This document shows positions 1-7,826 of a stretch of 12,090 nucleotides of DNA, in pieces (within the stretch, counting starts at the first letter, position 1; each line of letters begins with the position of its first letter). The stretch covers positions 1 through 12,090 of the forward strand of contig JBAZOW010000092.1 of NCBI GenBank assembly GCA_041648495.1, read 5' to 3'. The position numbers were made by a program, and so were the translations under genes. The notes below the pieces were generated by a model that worked only from the letters and a program-made list of their open reading frames with translations, was not told the origin of the DNA and ran no database searches. Source of the stretch: Patulibacter sp041648495 (GTDB lineage Bacteria > Actinomycetota > Thermoleophilia > Solirubrobacterales > Solirubrobacteraceae).

Positions 1-353
1 ACCGCGCCCGTGAGGACGACGCGGCGCTGCGCGAGGTCGCCGCCGGACTGCTGCACGCGGGGGACGAGCGAACGTCCGGCGCCGCCTGGGTGCCGCGGGC
101 CGCGACCGCGGCGGTGCCGCGCGCCGTCGCCCGGCGGGCGATCCGGTTGCTGGCCGAGGCCGCGACCGACCGCGAGTGCGGACGGGTCGAGGGTCGGATC
201 GACGACGTGCTGGCCCTGACGCCGGCCGCGGGGCGCCCCGCGGCGCTCGACCTCGGCGACGGGGTGCGGGTGCTGGTCTCCGGCGGCGTCGACGGACGGA
301 TCTGGTGCACCGCATCGCCACCGCGCGGGGAGCCCGCGACGACGTCCGAGTAG
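1..353 (+). CDS. tilS: tRNA(Ile)-lysidine synthase, C-terminal part (5' end outside window)
   Basis: An open frame enters from the left edge (first full codon at 3) and ends at TAG 351-353, giving about 116 C-terminal residues. TilS modifies the wobble cytidine of the AUA-reading tRNA-Ile to lysidine, using lysine and ATP, in the cytoplasm. The N-terminal ATP-pyrophosphatase domain with the SGGxDS loop is not in the window, so the call rests on two things. First, the visible part has the TilS substrate-binding/C-terminal pattern: an ARExx-rich helix (RAREDDAAL), a P-R-A...RR-LL helix, then a short beta-rich tail (LDLGDGVRVLV). Second, it sits directly before hpt and ftsH, a very conserved neighbourhood (tilS-hpt-ftsH). 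Its TAG stop codon is also the first half of the putative hpt -10 box. The family is likely but the catalytic half cannot be checked. Confidence 0.78.
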   Translation, partial: RAREDDAALREVAAGLLHAGDERTSGAAWVPRAATAAVPRAVARRAIRLLAEAATDRECGRVEGRIDDVLALTPAAGRPAALDLGDGVRVLVSGGVDGRIWCTASPPRGEPATTSE

Positions 354-364
354 ACTGCCGCCCC
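351..364 (+). promoter_or_regulatory. putative hpt -10 box (leaderless type)
   Basis: TAGACT at 351-356 lies 8 nt before the GTG start at 365, which puts the expected transcription start at or next to the start codon. The TAG is also the tilS stop codon. I see no convincing -35 hexamer and no Shine-Dalgarno (the sequence before GTG is gccgcccc). Confidence 0.45.
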
Positions 365-949
365 GTGCGTGATCCGAACATCGGCGAGATCCTGATCCAG
401 GCGGACGAGCTGCGAGCGCGGATCGCGGACCTCGGCGAGCAGATCAGTGCGGACTACGAGGGCCGCGAGATCCAGCTCGTCTGCGTGCTCAAGGGCGCGG
501 TGCTGTTCGTCTCGGACCTGATGCGGCAGCTGACCGTGCCGTGCCGGGTCGACTTCATGGCCGTCTCGTCCTACGGCTCGGCGACGAGCTCGAGCGGCGT
601 GGTCCGGATCCTCAAGGACCTCGACCACTCGATCGAGGGTCAGCACGTGCTGATCGTCGAGGACATCATCGACTCCGGCCTGACCCTCCAGTACCTGCTG
701 CGCAACCTGCGCTCGCGCAAGCCGGCGTCGCTGGAGGTCTGCTCGCTGCTGACCAAGCCGAGCCGGCGCGAGGTCGAGCTGCCGATCAAGTACACGGGAT
801 TCCGGTTGCCCGATCGTTATGCCGTCGGCTACGGCCTGGACCTCGACCAGCGCTACCGCAACCTGCCCTACGTTGCGGCTCTGACCGACGATGCGGTCCG
901 CGCCGCCGGCGGGGAACGTCCCGACCCGGCCGCCGAGCCGACTGGTTGA
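365..949 (+). CDS. hpt: hypoxanthine phosphoribosyltransferase
   Basis: A 194-residue type I phosphoribosyltransferase that salvages hypoxanthine (and often guanine) with PRPP to form IMP/GMP in the cytoplasm. The PRPP-binding signature VLIVEDIIDSGLT is at residues 95-107, with acidic E99/D100 and the likely catalytic base D103. The LKGAVLF loop (K43-G44) and the flexible loop SSYGSATSSSG precede it, and the purine-site tail has the form DRYAVGYGLDLDQRYRNLPYV. Length fits the family (about 180-190). The start GTG at 365 is chosen because MRDPNIGEIL begins where Hpt proteins usually begin; the open frame upstream overlaps tilS in another frame. It starts 11 nt after the tilS stop. The extreme C-terminus (about 20 residues, Ala/Asp/Pro-rich) is a little longer than the core needs. 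Confidence 0.95.
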   Translation: MRDPNIGEILIQADELRARIADLGEQISADYEGREIQLVCVLKGAVLFVSDLMRQLTVPCRVDFMAVSSYGSATSSSGVVRILKDLDHSIEGQHVLIVEDIIDSGLTLQYLLRNLRSRKPASLEVCSLLTKPSRREVELPIKYTGFRLPDRYAVGYGLDLDQRYRNLPYVAALTDDAVRAAGGERPDPAAEPTG

Positions 950-961
950 CCGGACACATAA

Positions 962-988
962 CCCCCGATTCCACGTGTTGGTCGGGGG
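962..988 (+). terminator. hairpin after hpt, possible terminator without U-tract
   Basis: CCCCCGA (962-968) pairs perfectly with TCGGGGG (982-988). An inner CCA/TGG pair (971-973 with 979-981) closes a 5-nt loop, leaving TT bulged. It begins 12 nt after the hpt stop. No T-run follows, so intrinsic termination is an inference from position and stem only. Confidence 0.4.
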
Positions 989-1017
989 ATCCGACGTGCC
1001 CGGGGGATCGCCGTTGC

Positions 1018-1061
1018 TACGCTAGACGCCCGGCTTCGCAGCTCGCCGTTCGGCGACGGCG
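1018..1061 (+). promoter_or_regulatory. putative ftsH -10 box and short leader
   Basis: TACGCT at 1018-1023 fits TANNNT. It predicts a start near 1030 and a leader of about 32 nt to ATG 1062 (about 47 nt to ATG 1077). No -35 match is evident and no strong Shine-Dalgarno precedes either ATG; ggcgacggcg before 1062 is weak. Confidence 0.4.
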
Positions 1062-3056
<1,995 letters not shown>

Positions 3057-3061
3057 CCCGC

Positions 3062-3113
3062 GGCGCGCACGCGCCACACGTAGTCCTCGACGGCGGCCCA
3101 CGGGCCGCCGTCG
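3062..3113 (+). terminator. double hairpin after ftsH, probable terminator
   Basis: Two hairpins follow the ftsH stop. The first is GGCGCG/CGCGCC at 3062-3075. The second is a perfect 12-bp stem, CGACGGCGGCCC (3088-3099) with GGGCCGCCGTCG (3102-3113). Only gtcgttc follows, not a real T-run. The long perfect stem in a 179-nt gap between genes makes a 3'-end role likely. Confidence 0.5.
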
Positions 3114-3134
3114 GTCGTTCGGGGGCCGAGCACC

Positions 3135-3180
3135 GGTCCCGGAACCGTGCCGCGGTCCCGCCCGTGCGTCGACCGGGACC
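3135..3180 (+). repeat. 8-bp inverted repeat upstream of folP
   Basis: GGTCCCGG (3135-3142) is the exact reverse complement of CCGGGACC (3173-3180), with 30 nt between. It lies upstream of the folP promoter. It could be a looped RNA/DNA element or a chance match in GC-rich sequence; no function can be assigned. Confidence 0.3.
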
Positions 3181-3222
3181 ACGAGTCGACACCGGGAGCC
3201 CGGGTGGGCCGGGGTCGGTGGG

Positions 3223-3235
3223 TAGCCTGTGACGG
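3223..3235 (+). promoter_or_regulatory. putative folP -10 box (leaderless type)
   Basis: TAGCCT at 3223-3228 is 7 nt before the GTG start at 3236. There is no purine-rich Shine-Dalgarno at the right spacing and no clear -35. Confidence 0.45.
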
Positions 3236-4045
3236 GTGCCTGTCGCCTTCGACGTCATGGGGATCGTCAACGTCACGCCGGATTCGTTCAGCGACGGCGG
3301 TGAGTGGTTCCAGGCCGACGCGGCGATCCGCCACGGGCTGGAGCTGGCGGCCGCCGGGGCGACGATCCTCGACGTCGGCGGCGAGTCGACGCGGCCGGGG
3401 GCGGCGCCGGTCGAGGCCGACGAGGAGCTGCGCCGGGTCGTTCCCGTGATCGAGCGGCTGGCGAAGGCGCTGCCCGACGTCGTGCTCTCGGTCGACACCA
3501 CCAAGGCGGCCGTCGCCGCGGCGGCGCTCGACGCGGGAGCGACCTACGTCAACGACGTCTCGGCGCTGCGTCACGACCCCGAGATGCTGCCGCTGGTCGC
3601 CGAGCGCGGCGCCCGCTGCTGCCTGATGCACATGCGCGGCGAGCCGCGGACGATGCAGCAGGCCCCGGTCTACGCCGACGTGGTCGACGAGGTCCGCCGC
3701 CACCTCGAGCAGCGGATCGCCGTCGCGATCGACGCGGGGATTCCGCTGGAGCGGATCGACGTCGATCCCGGGATCGGCTTCGGCAAGGCGCTGGACCACA
3801 ACGTGGCGCTGCTGCACCGGCTGGACGAGATCGTGGCGATCGGGCCGCGGGTGGTGGTGGGGACGTCGCGCAAGAGCTTCCTCGGTCGGCTGACGGGCCG
3901 CGACGACCCGCGCCAGCGGCTCGCCGGCACGATCGCCACCAACGTGCTGGCGCTGGCCGCCGGAGCGCGCGTGTTCCGCGTGCACGACGTCGGGGCGATC
4001 CACGATGCGCTGGCCGTCGCGGCGCACGTGGTCGGCGGGAAGTAG
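3236..4045 (+). CDS. folP: dihydropteroate synthase
   Basis: A 269-residue TIM-barrel enzyme that joins 6-hydroxymethyl-dihydropterin pyrophosphate to p-aminobenzoate to make dihydropteroate; it is the sulfonamide target in folate synthesis. The family motifs are present in order: MGIVNVTPDSFSDGG (8-22, N12 in the metal/pyrophosphate loop), DVGGESTRPGA (46-56), SVDTTK, VNDVSALRHDPE, MHMRGEPRTMQ, DPGIGFGK (177-184, pterin pocket), SRKSFLG (211-217) and FRVHDV near the C-terminus. Length is typical. The GTG start is supported by the -10 box just upstream and by the lack of room for more N-terminus. It is followed 77 nt later by folB, with only a weak 5-bp hairpin (4055-4069) between, so read-through into folB is possible. 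Confidence 0.97.
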   Translation: MPVAFDVMGIVNVTPDSFSDGGEWFQADAAIRHGLELAAAGATILDVGGESTRPGAAPVEADEELRRVVPVIERLAKALPDVVLSVDTTKAAVAAAALDAGATYVNDVSALRHDPEMLPLVAERGARCCLMHMRGEPRTMQQAPVYADVVDEVRRHLEQRIAVAIDAGIPLERIDVDPGIGFGKALDHNVALLHRLDEIVAIGPRVVVGTSRKSFLGRLTGRDDPRQRLAGTIATNVLALAAGARVFRVHDVGAIHDALAVAAHVVGGK

Positions 4046-4108
4046 CGCCCCGCGCGCCGTCCCCCGGCGGAGGCGTCATCGGTCACGGTGGGGACCGTCC
4101 GCGGTTGC

Positions 4109-4122
4109 TAGCGTGGCTCGCC
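4109..4122 (+). promoter_or_regulatory. putative folB -10 box (leaderless type)
   Basis: TAGCGT at 4109-4114 is 8 nt before ATG 4123; the gap is ggctcgcc, which is not a Shine-Dalgarno. The sequence context gttgctagcgtgg resembles gttgctacgctag at the ftsH promoter. Confidence 0.45.
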
Positions 4123-4671
4123 ATGGATGACGATCGCGACGAGCGCCCGGCCGACGACCAGGACGGGCAGAACGAGGATCGCGATACCCCGCAGCCGCCC
4201 CGTTCGGGGGACGACGCGGACGCGCTGCGGGACCTCGGGATCAACCTCGACGAGGACGACGACGAGGACGACGACCTGGAGGATCTCGACGGCGACGATC
4301 GCGACGAGGTCACCGTCGAGATCCGCGGGCTCTCGCTCTACACCCACCACGGCGTCACCCCGGCCGAGCGCGAGATCGGCCAGCGGCTGATCGTCGACCT
4401 GCGGATGGCGGTCTCGGACTGCGACGCCACGGTCACCGACCGGGTCGAGGACACGATCGACTACGGCGAGGTCTGCCAGCTCGTGGCGCTGGTCGCCCAG
4501 CAGCGCTCCTACAAGACCCTGGAGCGGCTCTGCGCGGCGATCGCCGACCGGATCGTCGCCGACTACGGCGCCGAGGAGGTCTGGGTCAAGTGCATCAAGC
4601 CCGAGCCGCCGATCCCGCTGCCGGTCGAAGAGGTCGCGGTCGAGCTCTGGCGCGCCGGCGACGTCGGCTGA
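4123..4671 (+). CDS. folB: dihydroneopterin aldolase with acidic N-terminal extension
   Basis: 182 residues, against about 115-125 for usual FolB. Residues 63-182 are a full FolB domain: VTVEIRGLSLYTHHGV, the catalytic Glu in PAEREIGQ, L-V-D-L strand, DRVEDTIDYGEV (conserved Tyr), SYKTLERL, and the catalytic Lys in CIKPEPPIP. The enzyme cleaves dihydroneopterin to 6-hydroxymethyl-dihydropterin and glycolaldehyde, feeding FolK. Residues 1-62 are a low-complexity acidic tail with 31 Asp/Glu and only 6 Arg, ending in a D/E run (43-51). No ATG, GTG or TTG lies in frame between residue 1 and the domain, and a -10 box fits the ATG at 4123, so the extension looks genuine. An alternative CTG start at residue 35 or 52 is less likely. 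Its role is unknown. Confidence 0.93.
   Translation: MDDDRDERPADDQDGQNEDRDTPQPPRSGDDADALRDLGINLDEDDDEDDDLEDLDGDDRDEVTVEIRGLSLYTHHGVTPAEREIGQRLIVDLRMAVSDCDATVTDRVEDTIDYGEVCQLVALVAQQRSYKTLERLCAAIADRIVADYGAEEVWVKCIKPEPPIPLPVEEVAVELWRAGDVG
4249..4275 (+). repeat. GAC/GAG codon repeat in folB
   Basis: Nine consecutive codons of only GAC or GAG, in the pattern GACGAGGACGAC twice plus GAC. They encode the densest part of the FolB acidic tail (residues 43-51). Such a repeat could change length by slippage in 12-nt units without breaking the frame. Confidence 0.7.
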
Positions 4672-4693
4672 GCGCCGCGTCCAAGCGCTTTTC

Positions 4694-4714
4694 TACTAGC
4701 GGTAGTATTTCCTC
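4694..4714 (+). promoter_or_regulatory. thioesterase promoter with overlapping palindrome (operator candidate)
   Basis: TACTA (4694-4698), GCGG, TAGTA (4703-4707) is a perfect 5-bp inverted repeat around a 4-nt centre. Its right arm is part of the -10 box TAGTAT (4703-4708), which lies 6 nt before ATG 4715, so the transcript would be leaderless. The segment is AT-rich against its surroundings, and a second palindrome AAGCGCTT (4683-4690) lies just upstream. A bound repressor would block the -10. No regulator can be named. Confidence 0.45.
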
Positions 4715-5605
4715 ATGACGGACAGCTCCACCCTGGCCACGACCGCCTTCGAGCGGGCGACGGCCGTCACCCGCGACGGGGACCGCTACGTCGCCGACGT
4801 CGACCTCGACTGGGCGGCGCCGACGGGGCCGAACGGGGGCTACCTGGCGGCGATCGTCGTCCGCGCTGTCGAGGCCGAGGCCGACCCCGAGCAGCAGCGG
4901 CAGCTGCGGTCGCTCAGCCTGCAGTACCTGCGCTCGGCCGGCGAGGGGCCGCTCGAGCTGGAGGTCCGCACCGTCCGCTCCGGACGCCGGCTGGCCTCGG
5001 TCGCGGTCACGGCGCGCCAGCAGGGCCGTGAGGTCCTGACCGGCTTCGCCAGCCTGGCCACCCGCGGGCTCGACCAGGTCGGCGCCTGGAGCCCGCCGCT
5101 GCCCGCGGTCGCGGGTCCGCCCGCCCCGGACGCCGAGGCGGCACCGATCGACCGCTTCGACCGCTCCGGCGGCCACTGGCTCGACCTGCCGCCCGGGCTG
5201 CCGCCGATCGTCGGTCAGCTGCGGATCGCCCCGCGGATCGGGACGGGGCCCTACACCGGGCGCACCGTCGCGCCCGGCGAGCCGATCGAGACCGGTGGCT
5301 GGATGGGCTCGCCCGAGCCCCAGCGGATCGACGCGGCCTACCTTGCGCAGCTGACCGACTTCTGGTGGCCGCCCGCGCTCGAGGTGATGACCGCTCCGGC
5401 GATCGCCCCGACGATCGACCTGACGATCCACGTCCAGGCCGACCTGCCCGTCGGCGGCCTCGATCCGGCCGCGGTGCTCGGAGCGTTCCGGACCTCGGTC
5501 GCGGCCAACGGGCTGGCCGAGGAGGACGGCACGCTGTTCCTGCCCGACGGCACCCTGCTCGCGCGCTCCCGTCAGCTGGCGCTGCTCGCGCCGCTCTCGG
5601 CATGA
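4715..5605 (+). CDS. TesB-like acyl-CoA thioesterase (double hotdog)
   Basis: 296 residues, the size of double-hotdog acyl-CoA thioesterases, which hydrolyse acyl-CoA to free acid and CoA. The N-terminal hotdog has W-x-A-P-x-GPNGGYLAAI (PNGGY at 39-43) and the strand SLSLQYLRSAGEGPLELEV. The C-terminal hotdog has TDFWWPPA and PTIDLTIHV (232-240). D235 and Q287 (in RSRQLAL) sit where TesB has Asp204 and Gln278 of its D-T-Q triad, and T near FRTS may be the third; this alignment is by eye. The substrate is unknown. It stands between folB and folK, and its TGA overlaps the folK ATG (ATGA), so the two are likely translated together. It has its own promoter with a palindrome, which suggests regulation separate from folB. 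Confidence 0.82.
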   Translation: MTDSSTLATTAFERATAVTRDGDRYVADVDLDWAAPTGPNGGYLAAIVVRAVEAEADPEQQRQLRSLSLQYLRSAGEGPLELEVRTVRSGRRLASVAVTARQQGREVLTGFASLATRGLDQVGAWSPPLPAVAGPPAPDAEAAPIDRFDRSGGHWLDLPPGLPPIVGQLRIAPRIGTGPYTGRTVAPGEPIETGGWMGSPEPQRIDAAYLAQLTDFWWPPALEVMTAPAIAPTIDLTIHVQADLPVGGLDPAAVLGAFRTSVAANGLAEEDGTLFLPDGTLLARSRQLALLAPLSA

Positions 5606-6150
5606 CCGACGACGTCCTGCGGCCCGGCGAGACGCTCGGCTACCTGGGGCTGGGGTCCAACCTCGGCGACCGGCGGGCCCAGCTCCAGGGCGCCGTCGAC
5701 GGCCTGGGCCGCCACGGGGTGCGGGTGCTGGCCTCGTCGGCGCTCTACGACACCGATCCGGTGGGCGAGATCCTCGATCAGCCGTCGTTCCTCAACGCCT
5801 GCCTGCGGATCGCCACCGCGCTGGACCCCGAGGGCCTGCTGGCAGCCTGCAAGGCGGTCGAGCGCGACCAGGGCCGCGTCACCGACCCCGCGTCACCGCA
5901 GTACGTCCGGCACGGCCCGCGGCCGGTCGACGTCGACCTGCTGCTGCTCGGGGACGCGCCGTACCGCTCCGAGCGCCTGACGCTGCCGCACCGCGAGGTC
6001 GCCGCGCGGCGATTCGTGTTGATCCCGCTGCTCGACCTGGACTTCACGCTGGCGCTGCCCGACGGCACCCGCCTGGCGGACAGCCTGGCGGCGCTGCCGC
6101 TCGACGAGGGCGTGCGGCGGGTCGGGGATCCGCTGCGGGTCCCCGCCTGA
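5602..6150 (+). CDS. folK: 2-amino-4-hydroxy-6-hydroxymethyldihydropteridine pyrophosphokinase
   Basis: A 182-residue HPPK that transfers pyrophosphate from ATP to 6-hydroxymethyl-dihydropterin, the product of FolB and, after pyrophosphorylation, the substrate of FolP. Visible motifs are YLGLGSNLGDR (14-24), SALYDTDPVG (46-55) with DQPSFLNAC (59-67), ERDQGR (87-92), and the HPPK signature RHGPRPVDVDLLL (103-115) with metal ligands D110 and D112, then LPHREVAARRFVLIPLLDL. The start is the ATG inside the thioesterase stop (ATGA), a coupling arrangement; no separate promoter is seen. It is somewhat longer than E. coli FolK (about 159) through N- and C-terminal extras. The 43-nt hairpin element begins 1 nt after its stop. 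Confidence 0.96.
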   Translation: MTDDVLRPGETLGYLGLGSNLGDRRAQLQGAVDGLGRHGVRVLASSALYDTDPVGEILDQPSFLNACLRIATALDPEGLLAACKAVERDQGRVTDPASPQYVRHGPRPVDVDLLLLGDAPYRSERLTLPHREVAARRFVLIPLLDLDFTLALPDGTRLADSLAALPLDEGVRRVGDPLRVPA

Positions 6151-6151
6151 A

Positions 6152-6194
6152 GCGGGAGCAGTTCGCTGGGGAGGAGCCGGTCAACTGCTCCCGC
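6152..6194 (+). repeat. 43-nt hairpin element, copy 1 (folK 3' end)
   Basis: GCGGGAGCAGTT (6152-6163) pairs perfectly over 12 bp with AACTGCTCCCGC (6183-6194) around a 19-nt centre. On the + strand the centre can form an inner stem GCTGG/CCGGT with two G-U pairs. It lies in the 61-nt gap between the convergent folK and GST-fold genes, so it may end transcripts from either side, but no T-run follows on either strand. It is the reverse complement of copy 2 at 7835-7877 with 39 of 43 positions equal. Confidence 0.85.
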
Positions 6195-6211
6195 ACCCCT
6201 CCAACGCGCGC

Positions 6212-6955
6212 TCAGCCCCGCAGCGGCTCCAGCCAGGCCGCGGGGATCGTCCCGGCGGGCACGGTCCCGCCCCACTCGGGGAACAGTCGCTGCGCCCACT
6301 GACCGGCCGGACGCTCCAGGAACGGCCCGCGCAGGTCCTCGATCGTCATCAACAAGCGCAGGCTCGGGGCGATCTGCAGGTCGGCGACGTGCTCGCGCGA
6401 GCCGCCGAGCGTGCCGTCCGCCAGCCATCCGTCGATCCGGTCGAGGTGCCCCGGCAGGTCCCGCAGGTCGGCGTGGGTGCTCTCGTCGCTGACTCGGTTG
6501 AGACGCCGCTGGATCGGCACGATCGCCGGCGCCACGAAGGCCGTCAACAGCGGCGGCATCGCCAGCTTCGATCCCGCCTGGTAGCTGGGGATCGCGGACG
6601 GACGGCGGCTCAGCGACCACCAGACCAGCCGCCGCGGGATCGGCTGCAGGACCTCGTCGCCCCAGCGCTCGGCGTCGTGGACGCGCTCGGCGAGCGCGGG
6701 GTCGGCGGGGACCAGCGGCGGCTCGGGGAAGCGCTGCTCGAGCCGCTCGAGGATCGCCACCGAGCCCTGGACCTTCTCGCCGTCGTCGAAGCGGATCCCC
6801 GGGACCGTGCGCTTCCCGAAGAGCAGCCGCTGGGCGGGCGCGTGCGTCGGCGGGAGCCACTCGGTCACCTCGTACGGGTGGCCCTTGAGCTGCAGCGCCC
6901 GTTCGACGGTGACGCACGGGTGGGACCCGCGCACGATGTACAGCTTCGTCGGCAT
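6212..6955 (-). CDS. GST-fold protein (glutaredoxin/GST N-terminal domain plus helical domain)
   Basis: 247 residues, the only - strand gene. Residues 1-75 look like a thioredoxin/GST N-terminal domain: strand KLYIVRG, the S11-H-P-C14 turn where GSTs carry their catalytic Ser/Cys, helix VTVERALQLKG, cis-proline loop T50-V-P52-G, and DDGEKVQGSVAILERLE. The glutathione-binding Glu-Ser pair of classical GSTs is replaced by Gly64-Ser65. The rest (about 85-247) is helix-rich with DLRDLPGHLDRIDGWL and HVADLQIAPSLRLL, as in GST C-terminal domains. Many Actinobacteria use mycothiol rather than glutathione, so the thiol partner is open and transferase activity is not shown. It is convergent with folK and divergent from coaX, and has no known pathway link to either. 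The ATG start is supported by a -10 box 6 nt upstream. Confidence 0.72.
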   Translation of the reverse strand: MPTKLYIVRGSHPCVTVERALQLKGHPYEVTEWLPPTHAPAQRLLFGKRTVPGIRFDDGEKVQGSVAILERLEQRFPEPPLVPADPALAERVHDAERWGDEVLQPIPRRLVWWSLSRRPSAIPSYQAGSKLAMPPLLTAFVAPAIVPIQRRLNRVSDESTHADLRDLPGHLDRIDGWLADGTLGGSREHVADLQIAPSLRLLMTIEDLRGPFLERPAGQWAQRLFPEWGGTVPAGTIPAAWLEPLRG

Positions 6956-6967
6956 GGCGGCAGACTA
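6956..6967 (-). promoter_or_regulatory. putative -10 box of the GST-fold gene (leaderless type)
   Basis: On the - strand TAGTCT (6967 down to 6962) lies 6 nt before the ATG whose first base is 6955; the gap is gccgcc. No Shine-Dalgarno is present. Confidence 0.45.
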
Positions 6968-7008
6968 CGGCCTGCCGCGGCCGCTGCGCGGACCGCGTAG
7001 GGACCGGG

Positions 7009-7045
7009 ATGACCCTTTGCGGGGTGGCGCGCGATACTCCCGGGA
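7009..7045 (+). promoter_or_regulatory. putative coaX promoter (leaderless type)
   Basis: GATACT at 7033-7038 is one base from TATACT and lies 7 nt before ATG 7046. ATGACC at 7009-7014 is a 4 of 6 match to TTGACA with an 18-nt spacer. The gap to the start is the right part of the palindrome TCCCGGGA (7038-7045). It shares a 90-nt divergent region with the GST-fold gene promoter. Confidence 0.4.
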
Positions 7046-7810
7046 ATGCTCCTCGTCGTCGACGTCGGCAACACCCAGACCCACTTCGGCGCCTTTCGCG
7101 GGACCGAGCTGATCGAGCACTGGCGATTCGCCACAGTGCGCGAGTCGACGTCCGACGAGCTCGGGGCCAAGCTCCGCAACCTGCTGGAGCTGCGCGGCCT
7201 GCACGCCGAGGAGATGGAGGCGTCGATCGTCTCGTCGACGGTGCCGCAGCTGGCCGAGGAGTGGCGGCGGATGTCGATCCGCTACCTGCGCCACGAGATG
7301 CTCGTGGTCCGTCCCGGGATCCGCACGGGGATGGCCCTCCGCTACGACAACCCGCGCGAGATCGGCGCCGACCGGCTGGTCAACGCGGTCGCCGCCTACG
7401 AGCGCTTCCAGGGGGCCTGCGTGGTGGTCGACTTCGGCACCGCGATCACCTACGACCCGGTCTCGGCCGACGGCGAGTACCTCGGCGGGATCATCAGCCC
7501 GGGCGTCGAGATCTCGCTCGACGCGCTGACCTCGCGGGCCGCGGCGTTGCCGCGGATCGAGCTGATCGCCCCGCGTCAGCTGATCGGCAAGTCGACGGTC
7601 GAGGGGATACGCAGCGGCGTGATCTACGGCTTCGCCGGCGGCGTCGACGCGATCCTCAACCGGCTGATGGACGAGCTCGGGCAGGACATCCACCGGATCG
7701 CGACCGGGGGCCTGGCGCGGCGGATCGTGCCGCACTGCCAGACGATCGACGAGGTCGACGACCTGCTGACGCTGACCGGCCTGCGGCTGCTGCACCAGCA
7801 CAACTCCTGA
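7046..7810 (+). CDS. coaX: type III pantothenate kinase
   Basis: A 254-residue ASKHA-fold kinase that phosphorylates pantothenate, the first committed step of CoA synthesis. The phosphate-binding loop DVGNTQTHFGAF starts at D6. GADRLVN contains the conserved D109, VVDFGTAITYD contains D129 and T132, then GGIISPG and ATGGLA follow. The length and order of motifs are those of CoaX; it is not related to CoaA. The usual FGTATTFD reads FGTAITYD, a mild change. In many Actinobacteria coaX lies between pantothenate genes and lysS; panC and panD are absent here. The gene is followed 24 nt later by the second 43-nt hairpin element. The ATG start directly precedes LLVVDVGNT, leaving no room for a different start. 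Confidence 0.96.
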   Translation: MLLVVDVGNTQTHFGAFRGTELIEHWRFATVRESTSDELGAKLRNLLELRGLHAEEMEASIVSSTVPQLAEEWRRMSIRYLRHEMLVVRPGIRTGMALRYDNPREIGADRLVNAVAAYERFQGACVVVDFGTAITYDPVSADGEYLGGIISPGVEISLDALTSRAAALPRIELIAPRQLIGKSTVEGIRSGVIYGFAGGVDAILNRLMDELGQDIHRIATGGLARRIVPHCQTIDEVDDLLTLTGLRLLHQHNS

Positions 7811-7826
7811 GGGCTTCGCAGGGTTA

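Noticed and set aside
3304..4122. Upstream extension of the folB frame through folP
   Set aside because: The frame is open only because of GC-rich overlap with folP. The upstream part is Arg/Gly/Ala-rich, and a -10 box and ATG at 4123 give a clear start.
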